A stretch of 64,000 bases of DNA from NCBI GenBank assembly GCA_964017185.1, contig OZ024880.1, positions 34,438,329 through 34,502,328 on the forward strand. Direction: 5' to 3'. Shown here piece by piece: positions 21,244 through 32,375 of this stretch. Below the pieces are notes generated by a model that saw nothing but the letters and a program-made list of their open reading frames with translations, had not been told where the DNA came from and ran no database searches. Each line of letters opens with the position of its first letter. Position 1 is the stretch's first letter. Position numbers and translations under genes: made by a program. This DNA comes from Rugalucina vietnamica (Eukaryota; Mollusca; Bivalvia; Lucinida; Lucinidae).

Positions 21244-21520
21244 TGATTGTTAAATAGGTAATGGATAAGTTTTGAATGGTGACCAGATATTATTTCAGAA
21301 GTCCTATTGATACTTAACATTTTGGCATGAGATTGAGTCAGTTGGAAAGGAGCAGACTCTATAAGTTTTCAGCCCAAAGTTTGAGTGTTTCTAGCAGCTT
21401 CGTGTTAATCGTATAGAATATCTGTTGCATTCTCCGTAAAAAATGAAACAACTTGGAAACCTCTTGATGTTACATACTTGCAGCATAAATCTGTGTCAAA
21501 GGGGGAGGGGATCAGATTTT
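21244..21520. other. No gene recognised; probable LINE 5' flank
   Basis: Upstream of the endonuclease. No ORF1 was identified. Confidence 0.4.
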
Positions 21521-22215
21521 TTTATGCCCCCAACTTTGAAAAAGTTGGAAGGGCATGTTGCTTTCGGCTTGTCTGTCTGTCTGTACATCTGTTACGCTTT
21601 TTTGTAACTTCTGAATGGTGCATGCTAGGGATTTGAAATTTTATATGTATATTCCTCATGAAAAAGTAGTTGACCGGTATTATTTTCATGTCCAAGTTAT
21701 GCCCCTTTGCTGAGTTATGTCCCTTTGAAAACAAAATTTGAAAATCTTGTGTGCAGATATCTCAAAAAGTATTTGAGCTAGAGCCTTTATATTTGGTATA
21801 ATTGTTGGGACTGAGGAGTAGACAAACTGATTAACTTCTGAGAACTTTCCGTCAAATTTTGACAGAAATACGGAATTTGAAATTTTGATTGAATTTTCCA
21901 CTTTTCGGTGAAATTTGAAACTTTTGAATGGTGAATGCTAGTGTTTTGAAATTTCATATACAAATTCCTCTTGAAAAATAGTTGACCCTAATTTTTTTCA
22001 TGTCCGAGTCATGCCCCTTTTCTGAGTTATGTCCCTTTGAAAACAAAATTTGAAAATATGGTGTGCAAGATATCTCAAAAAGTATTTGAGCTAGAGCCTT
22101 CATATTTGGTATACTGGTTGGGGCTGAGAAGAAGATCAACGGACTACCTTTTGAGGACTTTCTGTGAAATTTTGACAAAATTACTCCATTTTGAAATTTT
22201 TACTCCATTTCTAAC
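21521..22215. repeat. Tandem ~310-bp dispersed repeat
   Basis: Opens with the hairpin-like ATGCCCCCAACTTTGAAAAA then GTTGGAAGGGCAT and a (TGTC)n run. Two direct ~310-bp units follow, starting near 21,605 and 21,918; both carry GAATGGTG.ATGCTAG, GTTATGTCCCTTTGAAAAC and TATCTCAAAAAGTATTTGAG. Noncoding; a bivalve-type repeat. Confidence 0.75.
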
Positions 22216-22220
22216 TTGTC

Positions 22221-22740
22221 TGCAAAAAGCATACATTCTGTTTCAGGATCGAGGTAGCAAACCGAACAGCTTCTTCAGGAAATTAAATTTCACTTCATTC
22301 GAGCGAAGTAAATGAATCGTACAAACTGCCAGTTTAGGATAAGCATACAGTTGGAGGCCGAGTGTTTTACAAACACGCATTTCTAGCTTTTAAATATTTT
22401 GTCAGAAAACATCTTTTTTGCCATAGACTATCAAGAAAATACTACAATATGTTATTGTAATCTAAAATTTTGGGTAGAAACCATTTATGCATGCACGAAT
22501 AACAGGTACATCATTTTTATCAGATTTATAACTCTAAATTACACTGTCCATCCCTTTTTGCAAAAACCTGTACCTTAAATATACTATGCAAATAACTAAG
22601 CAACTTTTACTTTGAACAAAGACTCCATATAGTTTTTAGACATTAGGAAAGTTCGTCTGACAATGGCTTGCACGTATCAAAATTAATTAAGGTAAAACTA
22701 ATAGTTGTGTGGTGCTAAAGTGAAACTAGGGTCTACATTA
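22221..22740. other. No gene recognised
   Basis: AT-rich, no ORF or repeat that I can support. Confidence 0.4.
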
Positions 22741-23470
22741 GCCACGATCCGGGAGTGTGAATATCTACCCTGGGCTTAGAAGAAACTTGAAAAAAATCTA
22801 ATCTTCTCCTCTGTAGCAATGTTATATGGTGCTCTACATAATTCCGGTCAATCATGTCCCTTTGGTCAAAAATGGTCCCACCCTGGGATCATTAGCTCCC
22901 ATATACAATGGGAAAACACATACACGTCTTCTTCTGATTAATCATGAGTCCTAGAGCTTTTATATTTTTGGTAGCAATGTTAAGTAATCCTCTTTATAAA
23001 ACCTGCTAACCGTGGCCCTGGGGTCTATACGGGCCACGCCCCAGGCACATCATGATCATGCTAAAAGTAAGAAACATATGGAAGATAAACTACTCTGAAA
23101 CCGCGATACCAAAAGCCTGTATTTCTAATATCCAGCAATGTTACATATATAATGGTTTACATAGACCCCGCACGTGATGCCCCTGGGGTTCAAAATGGCC
23201 CCTCCCCAGTGGACATTAGCTTCCATATACTTACAATGGGAAAACCATACAAAAATCTTATTCTCAGCAACCATGAGTCCCAGAGCTATAATATTTTGTG
23301 TGTAGCAATAAAACAGTAATCATCTTTATAGAATCAACCACCTGTGCTCCTGGCGTCCATGCAGACCACAACCTGGGGCAGGGGTCTTTATATAATTAGC
23401 TCCCTTACAATTTAAAATGTCCAGATCAGATGAGCGTTTACAGAACCATTGGTCCTCTGGTATCGATAAT
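22741..23470. repeat. Diverged tandem array of ~190-bp CCTGGGGTC units
   Basis: About three to four units with the order CCTGGGGTC, GGCCAC/CCCC, CATTAGCTCCCATA, ATGGGAAAAC, GAGCTTTTATATTTT, GTAGCAATGTTA. Same family as 46,100-47,470. Ends with ACCATTGGTCCTCTGG, the module also ending the 52.4-53.9 kb array. Confidence 0.7.
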
Positions 23471-23756
23471 GTAACTGTTGAAGACTTCTTTTATATGTAC
23501 ATAATGGACACTTAACTTATTTGACTGGCATGCGTTGTCGCATATGTTTTCAACTTATATGCATATACGTATATTTTATCTGATGAAAGCTTTCTGACTT
23601 TTTTCATCCGTGATGTTTCTTTAAAAATATGATACTAAGCGTGGCCGGCAGGGGCCGTGAGAGTAGCTCGGCTTGTGCCTCTAGGCAAACTTTATGAATT
23701 ACTGACTGGCCGTCTGATGACTGATTAGCCACTCTGAATGTCTGAGCCTGCCTAGG

Positions 23757-23793
23757 ATAGAATATAATAGAATAGAATAGAATAGAATAAAAT
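23757..23793. repeat. (AATAG)n microsatellite
   Basis: Six or so AATAG units, slightly imperfect. Confidence 0.85.
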
Positions 23794-23969
23794 TTAATTC
23801 CAATTATGGACCACCACATAGTAGCATATGAATCACATAAATAACTTCGAAATAAAAGAGTATAACATTAACAATAGGGTAACAAACGCTTGATTCTGAT
23901 TAGGTAAAACAATTAACTAAAGCACATAAACAATACATTCGAAATACATTTAAAACAATACATTTGAAA

Positions 23970-24678
23970 ATGGTTTAAGGGGATGTCATTTGTAAAATCT
24001 AATACTTGTTTATTTTACACGACAATTTTACAAAGGTGACTAGATATTCTTGAAATAAAAATGTATGGGAATTCAAACATTGAATACAGATTATTGTTTG
24101 CCCAAATTTCCTAGCTCTAGAGGGCTCAGCAACATGCTTATCAGTAGTGCTCATGTTACTTACTGGTTTGATTCCGTTTTTATCCGTGTGGCTTGCAGTG
24201 TAAATTTTAGGAAAAGCCATCACCTTAGATATGATCTCCAATTTCTTGACTACAGTCTGTGAGAGTATTTCGAACGAAAATTCAATGTTTGGGAGAAATC
24301 ATACTATTTACGATATCTGCTGTAAAAGGTTTTCAGCGCATATAATAAATAACATGTTTTCCTCAATAAAAACTTTCAAAGATTGTAGTCAGGCACTTTG
24401 AGAATATGTTTATTTTGATAGCTTTTACTAAATTTTATCCAGCGTGCCGGACGGATGAAAACGGAATCAAACCAGAAAGTAACTTTCACACCGCTGATAA
24501 GCGTGTTGCTGACCCTCCCAAGATGAGTATTTGGGCATAAAACAATCTGTATTTGATGTTTGAATGGCCCATACAAAAATAATCCATAAGAGCCAATCTT
24601 CTAAGTAAAATTGTCATTTTTCTTTATACAGGTAAAAATGATACAAGTATTAGATTTTGACAATTGACATCCCCTTAC
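23970..24678. mobile_element. Foldback element, ~285-bp imperfect inverted arms
   Basis: AAGGGGATGTCATTTGTAAA at the left is matched by the reverse complement of the right end (TTGACATCCCCTTA). The arms (23,970-24,256; 24,373-24,678) stay alignable throughout; both contain the GGTTTGATTCCGTTTTTATCC and GCTTATCAG/CGCTGATAAGC modules. Flanking TTAA / TTAC would fit a piggyBac-type site weakly. Both-strand ORFs here are palindromic shadows. Confidence 0.65.
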
Positions 24679-24891
24679 GTCAAGACATCCGGACATATAA
24701 GATTCAGTTGTTCACTGGGCTGATTAAAAGACATGTATGTCTTCAATCACATTTTGGTTATCAAGACATCCTGCTGTTGGTTAGAAGTCCCATAAAACGA
24801 AGACAACATCCTGACACGACTGTGAATGTTGACAAATGAAATATAACTGTTGACAATGCCACTCAATAATCTTTTCCTTACAATCTCACTT

Positions 24892-24892
<1 letters not shown>

Positions 24893-24924
<32 letters not shown>
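24893..24924. repeat. Poly(A) tract
   Basis: 32 A residues. No retrotransposed gene recognised upstream. Confidence 0.9.
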
Positions 24925-24927
<3 letters not shown>

Positions 24928-25007
24928 AAGCGGTATTCATGGGTGTGATTTAAATGATGCTATAATACCTGTGTGGTCGTCCGAGTCATTTCAAGGATAC
25001 CATTACC

Positions 25008-25425
25008 ACCCTATAGGTTCATTGTACGACAGAAAAAGAGAGAAGTAGCCGTCACTAGTGGATTAGCACATTTTTGGACAAAATTTGCGCGGTAGTGGTA
25101 AGTATTTTGCATGTTTTCTGGTAATCGGATTTGTTTATTTGCCACTTTTTACCTGTGATTGCTTTTACACATGCATGCGTGCCGTGCAATGGCAAAATTA
25201 CCACAAAAGATGTTTGTAGGAGCGTGCGGAAGGCATTCATTTTTGATGGCAGTTGAAAATTGCAACATTGTCTCTTCTGGTTTGACAATCGAACACTTTT
25301 GTAGAAAATGAATGAAACCAGAAGTATGCGCTTCCTTGGATCTTTCAACATGCCAAATCGCAGTCTGGTTTGATTGGTCTCTTTTGAGATTTTCAGCAAT
25401 CAGTGACGGTACTAATATTTTATAA
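25008..25425 (-). repeat. ~400-bp dispersed repeat, copy 1
   Basis: The reverse complement aligns almost end to end with 42,968-43,388: GACTGCGATTTGGCATGTTG, AAGCGCATACTTCTGGTTTC, CTCCTACAAACATCTTTTGT and AAATCCGATTACCAGA are shared. Outer sequence CCCTATAGGTTCATTGTACG. ORF 25,055-25,399 exists but is broken in the other copy, so coding is unlikely. Confidence 0.7.
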
Positions 25426-25434
25426 TAAGTGCGC

Positions 25435-25810
25435 GACTGGCGCAGTGGCGTAGAGCCATTGTACGAAGTAAGTATGTACTTAGATAAGTATCTACTTAGA
25501 TAGCTGTTTTGTACCCAGTGATATTAGAAATCGTTCGTGTATTCCATTAATTCTGAAGTGATAAATGCTCACGCGGCGAAAGAAATATGCGCAAATGGTA
25601 TTTGATAGCATACACTATGGTGCTACAGTGTTTAGCAAAGTAGTAAATGCAGTTTGTATTATTTCTCATTTCTTCATATATTTGGATGCCATTCATATAA
25701 CTCTCCTTAGCCGGCATCTCTGTCCGTCTGTGCGTCCGTCCGTCCGTGGAATTTTCGGAGATCGCATTGGGCACCGTTGGGCAAAGAAAAAATATAGGAA
25801 ACATGACTAC
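25435..25810. other. Short dispersed repeat with (CCGT)n, no gene
   Basis: Contains CATCTCTGTCCGTCTGTGCG and (TCCG)n near 25,720-25,745, a feature common at the start of bivalve tandem repeats. Two overlapping opposite ORFs (25,547-25,897) are unrecognisable. Confidence 0.4.
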
Positions 25811-25819
25811 AGGAATATA

Positions 25820-26172
25820 TTAAACATATCAAAAAATCGAATTTGTGATATCAAAAAATCAGGGTTATTTCTTGATATCAAAAAATCGATTTCTTGATAT
25901 CAAAAATTCGAATTTTTGATATCAAAAAATCGAATTTCTGATATCAAAAAATCAAAGCGAATTTTTTATATCAAAAAATCGATTTTCTGATATTAAAAAT
26001 TCGATTTTCTGATATCAAATAATCGAATTTGTGATATCAAAAAATCAAAGCGATTAATTGATATCAAAAATTCGATTTTCTGATATCAAAAATTCGATTT
26101 TCTGATATCAAAAAATCAAAGCGATTATTTGATATCAAAAATCCGATTTTTTGATATAAAAAATCTGGAAAA
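25820..26172. repeat. GATATC palindrome array, left
   Basis: Tandem 18-30-bp units of the type TTTGATATCAAAAAATCGAA, each centred on GATATC and often alternating with an AATCGATT or ATTCGAAT centre. Strongly self-complementary. A sister array lies at 30,330-30,590. Confidence 0.9.
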
Positions 26173-26254
26173 TTTTCCATCCAAGAAATGATGGCTCCCT
26201 AAGAAGAAACAATTAGAGTAGTTTCCCATGTAAAGAAAACAGTTTATGGGTTAT

Positions 26255-26325
26255 TTCGGGTGTTAGCTATTGTCACGATAGTGCAACCAAGAGGTTGGGT
26301 TTTCGATTCCCGATCGGCCATATAT
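26255..26325 (+). repeat. Possible tRNA-like SINE fragment
   Basis: CCAAGAGGTTGGGTTTTCGATTC then CCGATCGG resembles a box-B region. Box A is not clear. Confidence 0.3.
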
Positions 26326-27020
26326 GCATTTTATGTCGGTGGTAAATGTTAATTCTCACTAATGAAAGGCAACTCGCTCAACTATCTGTCCCATAGTTTG
26401 ACCTTTCGCGAAACGCTCTGTACCAGTCGCACCTCGTGGCATCCACGTGGTTCCTTTACCGGATGGACCTAAATATCGGAATGACCTAACTGCTGTGTAA
26501 TTGTGTAGTATTTCATATGCATAAAATACAAGTACCAGGTGTGTTTCATTTGAACATAATAAAATTAACCTCCTGCAGTTGCATGGCAGAAGGAGGTGGA
26601 GTGGGAATAATTGTTCTATGTTAACGCTGATTCAACGGTTTCTTCGATCAAAACTATGACCAGACCTCATATCAGGGGTTGTTTTATAAAGAACAAAGGC
26701 AAACATTGATAGAAATGGGTAAGGAGTGGTGAAAATGTGACGGTAGTCTTCAGGTGCAGATGGGGCTCGTTAGCCTTGGAAGGCAACTCATCTAGGAGTT
26801 AAGCTAGTTCTCTACACAAAAATCTAGCTGGGCAGGGGGAACTCATTAGTCTTGGTTGACAGTCCTCCTAGGAGTTTACAGGTCTCTAAACAAAACCTAA
26901 GAAAGGGTAGATGGAGCTCTTCAGCTGTGGCCAGCAATTCATCTAGGAGAAGGAAACTCAAAAATCAAACCTGTGTGTCTGGATATGCCTAGTCCAGATA
27001 TGCAAAGACTGTTTCGGTAG

Positions 27021-27203
27021 ATGGAGCGGAAGAAATCACCTGATTCAACGGTTCAGAAAGCGATACAGCAACATGTTGTGGAACATGCAGAGCGTGACAA
27101 GGCACTAAAGATGTTACGGTCATCCACTGCATCTAAACCCAACTCCAGACGTCTTGACCTGTGTCTTGCCTCTGGGCGCAGCTGGGCGAGGACTAGAGAG
27201 TGA
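27021..27203 (+). CDS. Short ORF before the LINE RT (uncertain)
   Basis: 60 residues, Ser/Arg/Lys rich (TVQKAIQQHVVEHAERDKAL), no domain recognised. It may be the remnant start of the element's own ORF before the endonuclease deletion. Confidence 0.35.
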   Translation: MERKKSPDSTVQKAIQQHVVEHAERDKALKMLRSSTASKPNSRRLDLCLASGRSWARTRE

Positions 27204-27312
27204 GGTTGACGTTGCGCACCTCTTCCTCACTATAATCTAATTTCATAGCGCATGTCATCTTATTTCTCAACACACAAGTTTCTTAACAGACGTTTGCAAC
27301 CAACTGGATGCA

Positions 27313-29625
27313 ATGAATCTCAGTTCAGAGGACCCCGAAGAAAACTGGACAGTTTTCCATAAAACAGTTCTTTCTTCAGCTGCAAGCACCTTAGGCCATC
27401 CATCTCGCAAACATCAAGACTGGTTTGATGAGAATGATGACGAAATTCAGAGGCTTCTTGAAGAAAAGCACCGATTGCACAAGGCACATCAAGATGATAC
27501 TAGCTCAGTATCAAAGAAAGCAGCCTACAGCAACATTTGTAAGACAGTCCAGACCAAGCTTAGGGACATGCAAGATTCCTGGCTGAGGAAGAAAACAGAA
27601 GAAATTCAGTCTTTTGCGGATAGAAAGGACATGAAGAAATTTCATGATGCACTGAAAACCATTTATGGTCCAAAGAGTTCTGGAGCCACCACATTGCTCA
27701 GTGCAGATGGTAACACTCTTCTCACAGATAAAGAAGCTATCTTGGAAAGGTGGGCAGAACACTTCAATAGTGTGCTTAATCGACCATCAAGCATCAATGA
27801 GGATGCAATCGACAGACTTCCACAGATAGAGTGCAATGTTCTGTTAGATGAATTTCCTACCGTTACGGAAACAAGAAAAGCAGTTCAACAACTATCATCT
27901 GGCAAAGCCCCAGGTGCAGATGCAATTCCTGCCGAAGTTTACAAGGCTGGGGGGCTACCCATGGCAGAGAAACTGACAGAGTTGTTTCACTGTATGTGGA
28001 GAAAGGAGGCTATCCCACAAGAATTTAAGGATGCATCCATAATCCACCTATACAAGCGGAAAGGAAATCCTCAAGTCTGTGACAATCACAGAGGCATCTC
28101 CCTCCTATCAATTGCTGGGAAGATACTTGCAAAAATTCTGTTGAATCGTCTGAATGTTCATCTTGATCAGACGGGACTTATCCCAGAAAGTCAATGTGGA
28201 TTCAGAAAAGACAGAGGGACAATAGACATGATCTTCACAGCAAGACAGCTTCAGGAGAAATGCCAAGAACAGAATGTAGATCTATACATGACGTTTGTTG
28301 ACCTCACCAAAGCTTTTGACACTGTTAGTCGTGATGGACTCTGGAAAATCATGGCCAAGTTTGGCTGTCCACACAGATTCATAGCAATGGTGCGGCAGTT
28401 TCATGATGGCATGCAGGCACGTGTGCAAAATGATGGAGAGTTCTCTGAACCATTTGAAGTAACAAATGGGGTCAAACAAGGCTGTGTTCTGGCACCAACA
28501 CTGTTCAGCATGATGTTTTCTGCCATGCTTATGGATGCTTTTCAGGACAGTGACACTGGTTTTCCAATCAGGTACCGTTTTGATGGCAACATATTCAACC
28601 TCAGAAGGTTGCAAGCCAAAACTAAGGTCCAGACTGATGTGCTAGATGAGCTCCTCTATGCAGATGATATGGATAAGAATGCCAGCACAGAGGCAAAAAT
28701 GCAAAGAGCCATGGATCAAGTCTCACAGTCATGTGATAACTATGATCTCACAATCAGCACAAAAAAGACAGAGGTTGTACACCAACCAGCGCCCGGAAAG
28801 CCATATAATGAACCAACCATCACTGTGAATGGGCAAAAACTGAAAGTTGTTGACAAGTTCACCTACCTGGGAAGCACTCTCTCCAGAGCAGTGCATATTG
28901 ATGATGAGATCACTGCCAGAATTGCAAAGGCTAGTGTGGCATTCGGACGACTCCGTGCAAATGTCTGGGAGCGAAATGGAATCAAGCTTGACACCAAGCT
29001 GAAAGTCTACAAGGCTGTGGTACTGCCAATCCTCTTGTATGCATGTGAGACCTGGACAGTATACCAACGCCATGCAAAAAGACTTAACCATTTCCACGTA
29101 AGCTGTTTGAGAAAGTTGTTAAAAATCAAGTGGCAGGACAAGATTCCAGACACAGAGGTCCTGACGAAAGCAGGGATGCAAAGCATGCATACAGTCTTAA
29201 AGCTAGCACAGCTAAGATGGACTGGCCATGTTATAAGAATGCCTGATGCGCGACTTCCAAAGAAAGTTTTCTATGGAGAACTACAGGAGGGAAAGCGCTC
29301 TCAAGGTGGCCAGAAGAAACGCTACAAAGACACCCTCAAAGCCTCTCTGAAGGATTTCGAAATACCAATGGGGTCCTGGGAACAGACTGCACAGGAGCGA
29401 TCAAAGTGGCGAGGTCTCATCAACAAAGGAGCAGCTCTTTATGAAAAGAAGAGAATCTGTGAAGCTGAAAGAAAGCGAAGAGAGCGCAAAGCCAAAACAA
29501 ATGTGCCACCATCAGACTCTATGACATTGACTTGCTCTACTTGCAACCGACAGTTTAGAGCCAGAATTGGCCTAGTCAGCCATCAAAGAACTCACCAACA
29601 CACATCAGCACTATTCAAGAAATAA
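27313..29625 (+). CDS. LINE reverse transcriptase with C-terminal C2H2-type finger
   Basis: 770 residues from the first Met, but the same frame is open upstream (SFLTDVCNQLDA precedes it), so the Met is not a proven start. Domains: linker with RKHQDWFDEND (~33-43) and RWAEHFNSVLNRP (~146-158), KAPGADAIPAEVY (198-210), GISLLSIAGKILAKILLNRL (261-280), motif A FVDLTKAFD (328-336), GVKQGCVLAPTLFS (386-399), catalytic YADD (449-452), thumb with KFTYLGSTLS and YACETWTVY, then a basic stretch and CSTCNRQFRARIGLVSHQ at the C-terminus. After YADD the usual CALNA is replaced by MDKNA. Automated annotation often calls such proteins craniofacial development protein 2-like; they are LINE polymerases. No in-frame stop, so this is a fairly young copy. 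Confidence 0.88.
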   Translation: MNLSSEDPEENWTVFHKTVLSSAASTLGHPSRKHQDWFDENDDEIQRLLEEKHRLHKAHQDDTSSVSKKAAYSNICKTVQTKLRDMQDSWLRKKTEEIQSFADRKDMKKFHDALKTIYGPKSSGATTLLSADGNTLLTDKEAILERWAEHFNSVLNRPSSINEDAIDRLPQIECNVLLDEFPTVTETRKAVQQLSSGKAPGADAIPAEVYKAGGLPMAEKLTELFHCMWRKEAIPQEFKDASIIHLYKRKGNPQVCDNHRGISLLSIAGKILAKILLNRLNVHLDQTGLIPESQCGFRKDRGTIDMIFTARQLQEKCQEQNVDLYMTFVDLTKAFDTVSRDGLWKIMAKFGCPHRFIAMVRQFHDGMQARVQNDGEFSEPFEVTNGVKQGCVLAPTLFSMMFSAMLMDAFQDSDTGFPIRYRFDGNIFNLRRLQAKTKVQTDVLDELLYADDMDKNASTEAKMQRAMDQVSQSCDNYDLTISTKKTEVVHQPAPGKPYNEPTITVNGQKLKVVDKFTYLGSTLSRAVHIDDEITARIAKASVAFGRLRANVWERNGIKLDTKLKVYKAVVLPILLYACETWTVYQRHAKRLNHFHVSCLRKLLKIKWQDKIPDTEVLTKAGMQSMHTVLKLAQLRWTGHVIRMPDARLPKKVFYGELQEGKRSQGGQKKRYKDTLKASLKDFEIPMGSWEQTAQERSKWRGLINKGAALYEKKRICEAERKRRERKAKTNVPPSDSMTLTCSTCNRQFRARIGLVSHQRTHQHTSALFKK

Positions 29626-29798
29626 TGATGGTCTTTCTCATTAGTGAGAGACGAACTATCAGTCTTCAGGGACCCTAGCATAGGCAATTGATGCCAGCTA
29701 TTACCCCCATTGTATGCCGCAGCACACACTTGTATGGTACTTATATCAGGCTAATAATAGCATTAATTATCTACATTTAAGCATATAATATTAAACAT

Positions 29799-30047
29799 AT
29801 GAGCCTGTGCGTGAGAAAACCAACAATTTGGGTTCCGACCAGGTCCGACATAAAACGGACTATACAGTCACAGAAGCATGCTAGAAGCTTGGAATTTCAG
29901 ATCTAGAAAGTAGAGGAACTGATGATGTACTATCCCTGTAGCGAAAACAAAGGCGCTGATCAGCTACGCGTTTACTGCGAAGCTGATCTGCGCCTTTGTT
30001 TTCGCCTATGCAGATTGATGGTTTTCTCATGCGGCGGCTCATATTAT
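29799..30047. mobile_element. GAGCCGCC-type foldback MITE, complete copy A
   Basis: The left end ATGAGCC.TG.CGTGAGAAAACCAAC inverts to the right end GGTTTTCTCATG then CGGCGGCTCAT. Interior hairpin: GCGAAAACAAAGGCGC (29,941-) pairs with GCGCCTTTGTTTTCGC (to 30,005). Related to 30,762-31,016 and to the fragment at 1-91. Confidence 0.75.
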
Positions 30048-30329
30048 ATTCTGACTTCACGAAAGAAAAGAAAAAAAGTACCTCAAGACACATACGAGTG
30101 TTCATTAATTATAGGCACATTCTGGTCCATTTCAATAAAGAAACGCATCGGAAACCGTGTATATTCTGCTGCGCATGTTTCAAGTCTGACCATGCCGCAT
30201 ACACGGCGGATTTTAAGTAGATTTTCGCGATAACTATAGTGGCCATAGTTAAACACCTGAACTCAGCCCATGCAAGCCTATAAATAAGTTGAGGGATCTA
30301 TCAGTTTTTCTCAGCAAAGGAAGGCCTAA

Positions 30330-30592
30330 AAGATTTTTTGATATCACAAAATCGAATTTCAAAAAATACTCTCCATTTTTGATATCAAAAAATCAAATTA
30401 TTGATATCAAAAATGGATTTTGTGATATCAAGAAATTGTAATTATTTTTTGATATCAGAAATTCGATTTTGTGATATCAGAAATTCGATTTTTTGATATC
30501 AAAAAATCGAATTTGTAATATAAAAAAATCAGGGTTATTTTTTGATATCAAAAATTCGAATTTCTGATATCAAAAATTGATATAGAATAAAG
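30330..30592. repeat. GATATC palindrome array, right
   Basis: Same unit family as 25,820-26,172 (TTGATATCAAAAAATCGAAT, TTTTTGATATCAGAAATTCG). The two arrays lie ~4.2 kb apart around the LINE and the foldback MITE. Confidence 0.88.
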
Positions 30593-30761
30593 CACGGACT
30601 ATGAACGTTTAGTAGAGCGTGTCTCTGGTCACAAAACATGTCTGGTGAATTAAAAATGTCAAAATTAAGTTCAGGTTATTATATTAACCGTATATGAATT
30701 TATCCTTGTTATTTTATACCATTATATCGACTCAAGTATTAACTAATTGTTGCTAGCAATT

Positions 30762-31016
30762 GAGCCGCCTCGTGAGAAAACAAATAATTTACATATAAAT
30801 TATGCGAAAACAGAGGCGCAGATCAGCTTCGCAGTAACTGCGAAGCTTTACTGCGAAGCTTTCGGGTGCCTTTGTTTTCGCTACACGTATAGTACTTTTC
30901 CTCTACTTTCGAAATCCAAAATTTCCAGGCTGTAGCCATCTTCTGTGCTTGTATAGCCTGGTTTATGTTGGACCTTTTCAAAAACCACATTGTTGGTTTA
31001 TTCATGAGGCGGCTCA
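30762..31016. mobile_element. GAGCCGCC-type foldback MITE, complete copy B
   Basis: TIR TGAGCCGCCTCGTGAGAAAA versus the inverted ATGAGGCGGCTCA at the right. Interior carries GCGAAAACAGAGGCGCAGAT, paired AACTGCGAAGCTT repeats and TTTGTTTTCGC. No ORF. Confidence 0.78.
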
Positions 31017-31560
31017 TTTATAAATATTGCCTGATGCACAGACAAAGTTTGAAGAATAACAAGAAAAGCTATAACATGTAGCCACATGTAATAATTGGGC
31101 GGTGTGATAAAAGTGGTAGAAATACTAAAAAGAAATATGGCTTGATTTGCTAAGGTTTTACTACGGAAACGGCTCCGTGTTAAAATTCCTTCATTCACCG
31201 GACTGCTTTCCACTGATTCGGGCGTTTCGGTCAATTACCAAATAGATACAGACATTAATGATCCGGTTCCGACTATGACTACACACTCAGTTTATGCAAA
31301 TAAAATGTATAATCGGTATACTAACTCGAGCGATGTAGTCACATAAAAAGAAATTTAAAAAATTCAAAAGAGCAGTCATCCTTTAATTTAATAATTAATG
31401 CAGTATTTCTGAACAAGATCATGATTGAAGAATAAGACTGAATGCAAAACTTAAGAATGGTAAAGAAATATGTGAGGGTCGGGTGATGAACCCCTCCCCT
31501 CTTGATTTCTTTTGGTGGTGAGCAAAAAAGTGTTAAGAAGCTACGAAATGTCAATTCAAT
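31017..31560. other. No gene recognised
   Basis: Two minus-strand ORFs (30,998-31,234 and 31,339-31,671) have no recognisable features. Confidence 0.4.
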
Positions 31561-31594
31561 CCGGACATGATGTTTGAATATTATAGTCATATAC

Positions 31595-32112
31595 ATGTAT
31601 ATAGCCCCGGTGCAGGGGCAGACAACCCCCTGGGGCCAAAATGTTTTTGTAAACATAAATATTCCATCCATTTGCCCATGTCCTGCAATTTTTGCCCTTC
31701 AAATCACATTTTAACAATTTTCCCCATTCAAATGCATGGGCGACCTATGTTGACCTTGCAGTTAATTAGGTCAAGGTCATCAGAGGGCCATGGATTGATT
31801 TATACAAACTTTGTAGAGCTCCATTGCCTGATGCTTCATGCCAAGTTTCAAAATCATAGGCCTTATGGTTCTGGAAAAGAAGATTTTTAAAGGTTTTGCT
31901 ACTTATAGCCATGGCGGCAATAACTTTTGTTCCCCCTTCCTGAGGATGCTCCATATAAAGTTTGGCTTTGATTGGCCCAGTGGTTTTAGAGGAGAAGCTG
32001 TTTCACTGAACATTGTGGACAACAATGACTACACCGACGACGGTCGATGGAGCATGGGTATACTACATGTATAAGCTCACCTTGTGAACATAACGGCTCA
32101 GGTGAGCTAAAA
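31595..32112 (+). repeat. CAGGTGAGC-ended dispersed repeat
   Basis: Includes GGTCAAGGTCATCAGAGGGCC, CATGCCAAGTTTCAAAATCAT and GATTGGCCCAGTGGTTTTAGA, and ends ATAAGCTCACC...GGCTCAGGTGAGCTAA. A bivalve repeat; ORFs across it are not conserved. Confidence 0.6.
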
Positions 32113-32154
32113 ATGGGACCTGGCGCGTATACTAGCATACAAATATGCATTCAA

Positions 32155-32375
32155 AGGAGCATGTTGGCTTGGTGGTTAGTGCATCAGACTCTGGTTAGGG
32201 AGGTAGGGAGTGGATCCCCACTGGTGGCTGGCTTATATCACTGCACGATGAGCAAGGGACATTGACTCTGGAAAGTACTGGTTAATACACACAAAGGAGT
32301 GTCCCAAGCTGGGGACATGACAGAAATATTGTTGACTGGGATGTCACATCCATACCTAAATCAAACCAAAAGGTT
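32155..32375 (+). repeat. tRNA-derived SINE, plus strand
   Basis: Box A-like TGGCTTGGTGGTTAGTG, box B-like AGTGGATCCCC, then the core GATGAGCAAGGGACATTGACT and TTGTTGACTGGGATGTCAC. Same architecture as 41,193-41,401, but diverged. Confidence 0.65.

Larger units (their letters stand above)
26745..29690 (+). mobile_element. Non-LTR retrotransposon (RTE-like by my reading) with long intact RT, endonuclease deleted
   Basis: A 5' leader (26,745-27,010), a short ORF (27,021-27,203), the RT ORF (to 29,625) and a short 3' UTR around TGATGGTCTTTCTCATTAGT. The leader and the last ~380 bp recur, joined directly, on the minus strand at 60,690-61,280, which supports the element's limits. An endonuclease domain is absent; ~900 bp expected between leader and RT seem to be deleted near 27,200-27,280. 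Confidence 0.8.

Noticed and set aside
27313-29625. Host gene resembling craniofacial development protein 2
   Set aside because: The ORF has RT motifs (FVDLTKAFD, GVKQGCVLAP, YADD) and repeat-like flanks also found at 60.7-61.3 kb; it is a LINE polymerase.
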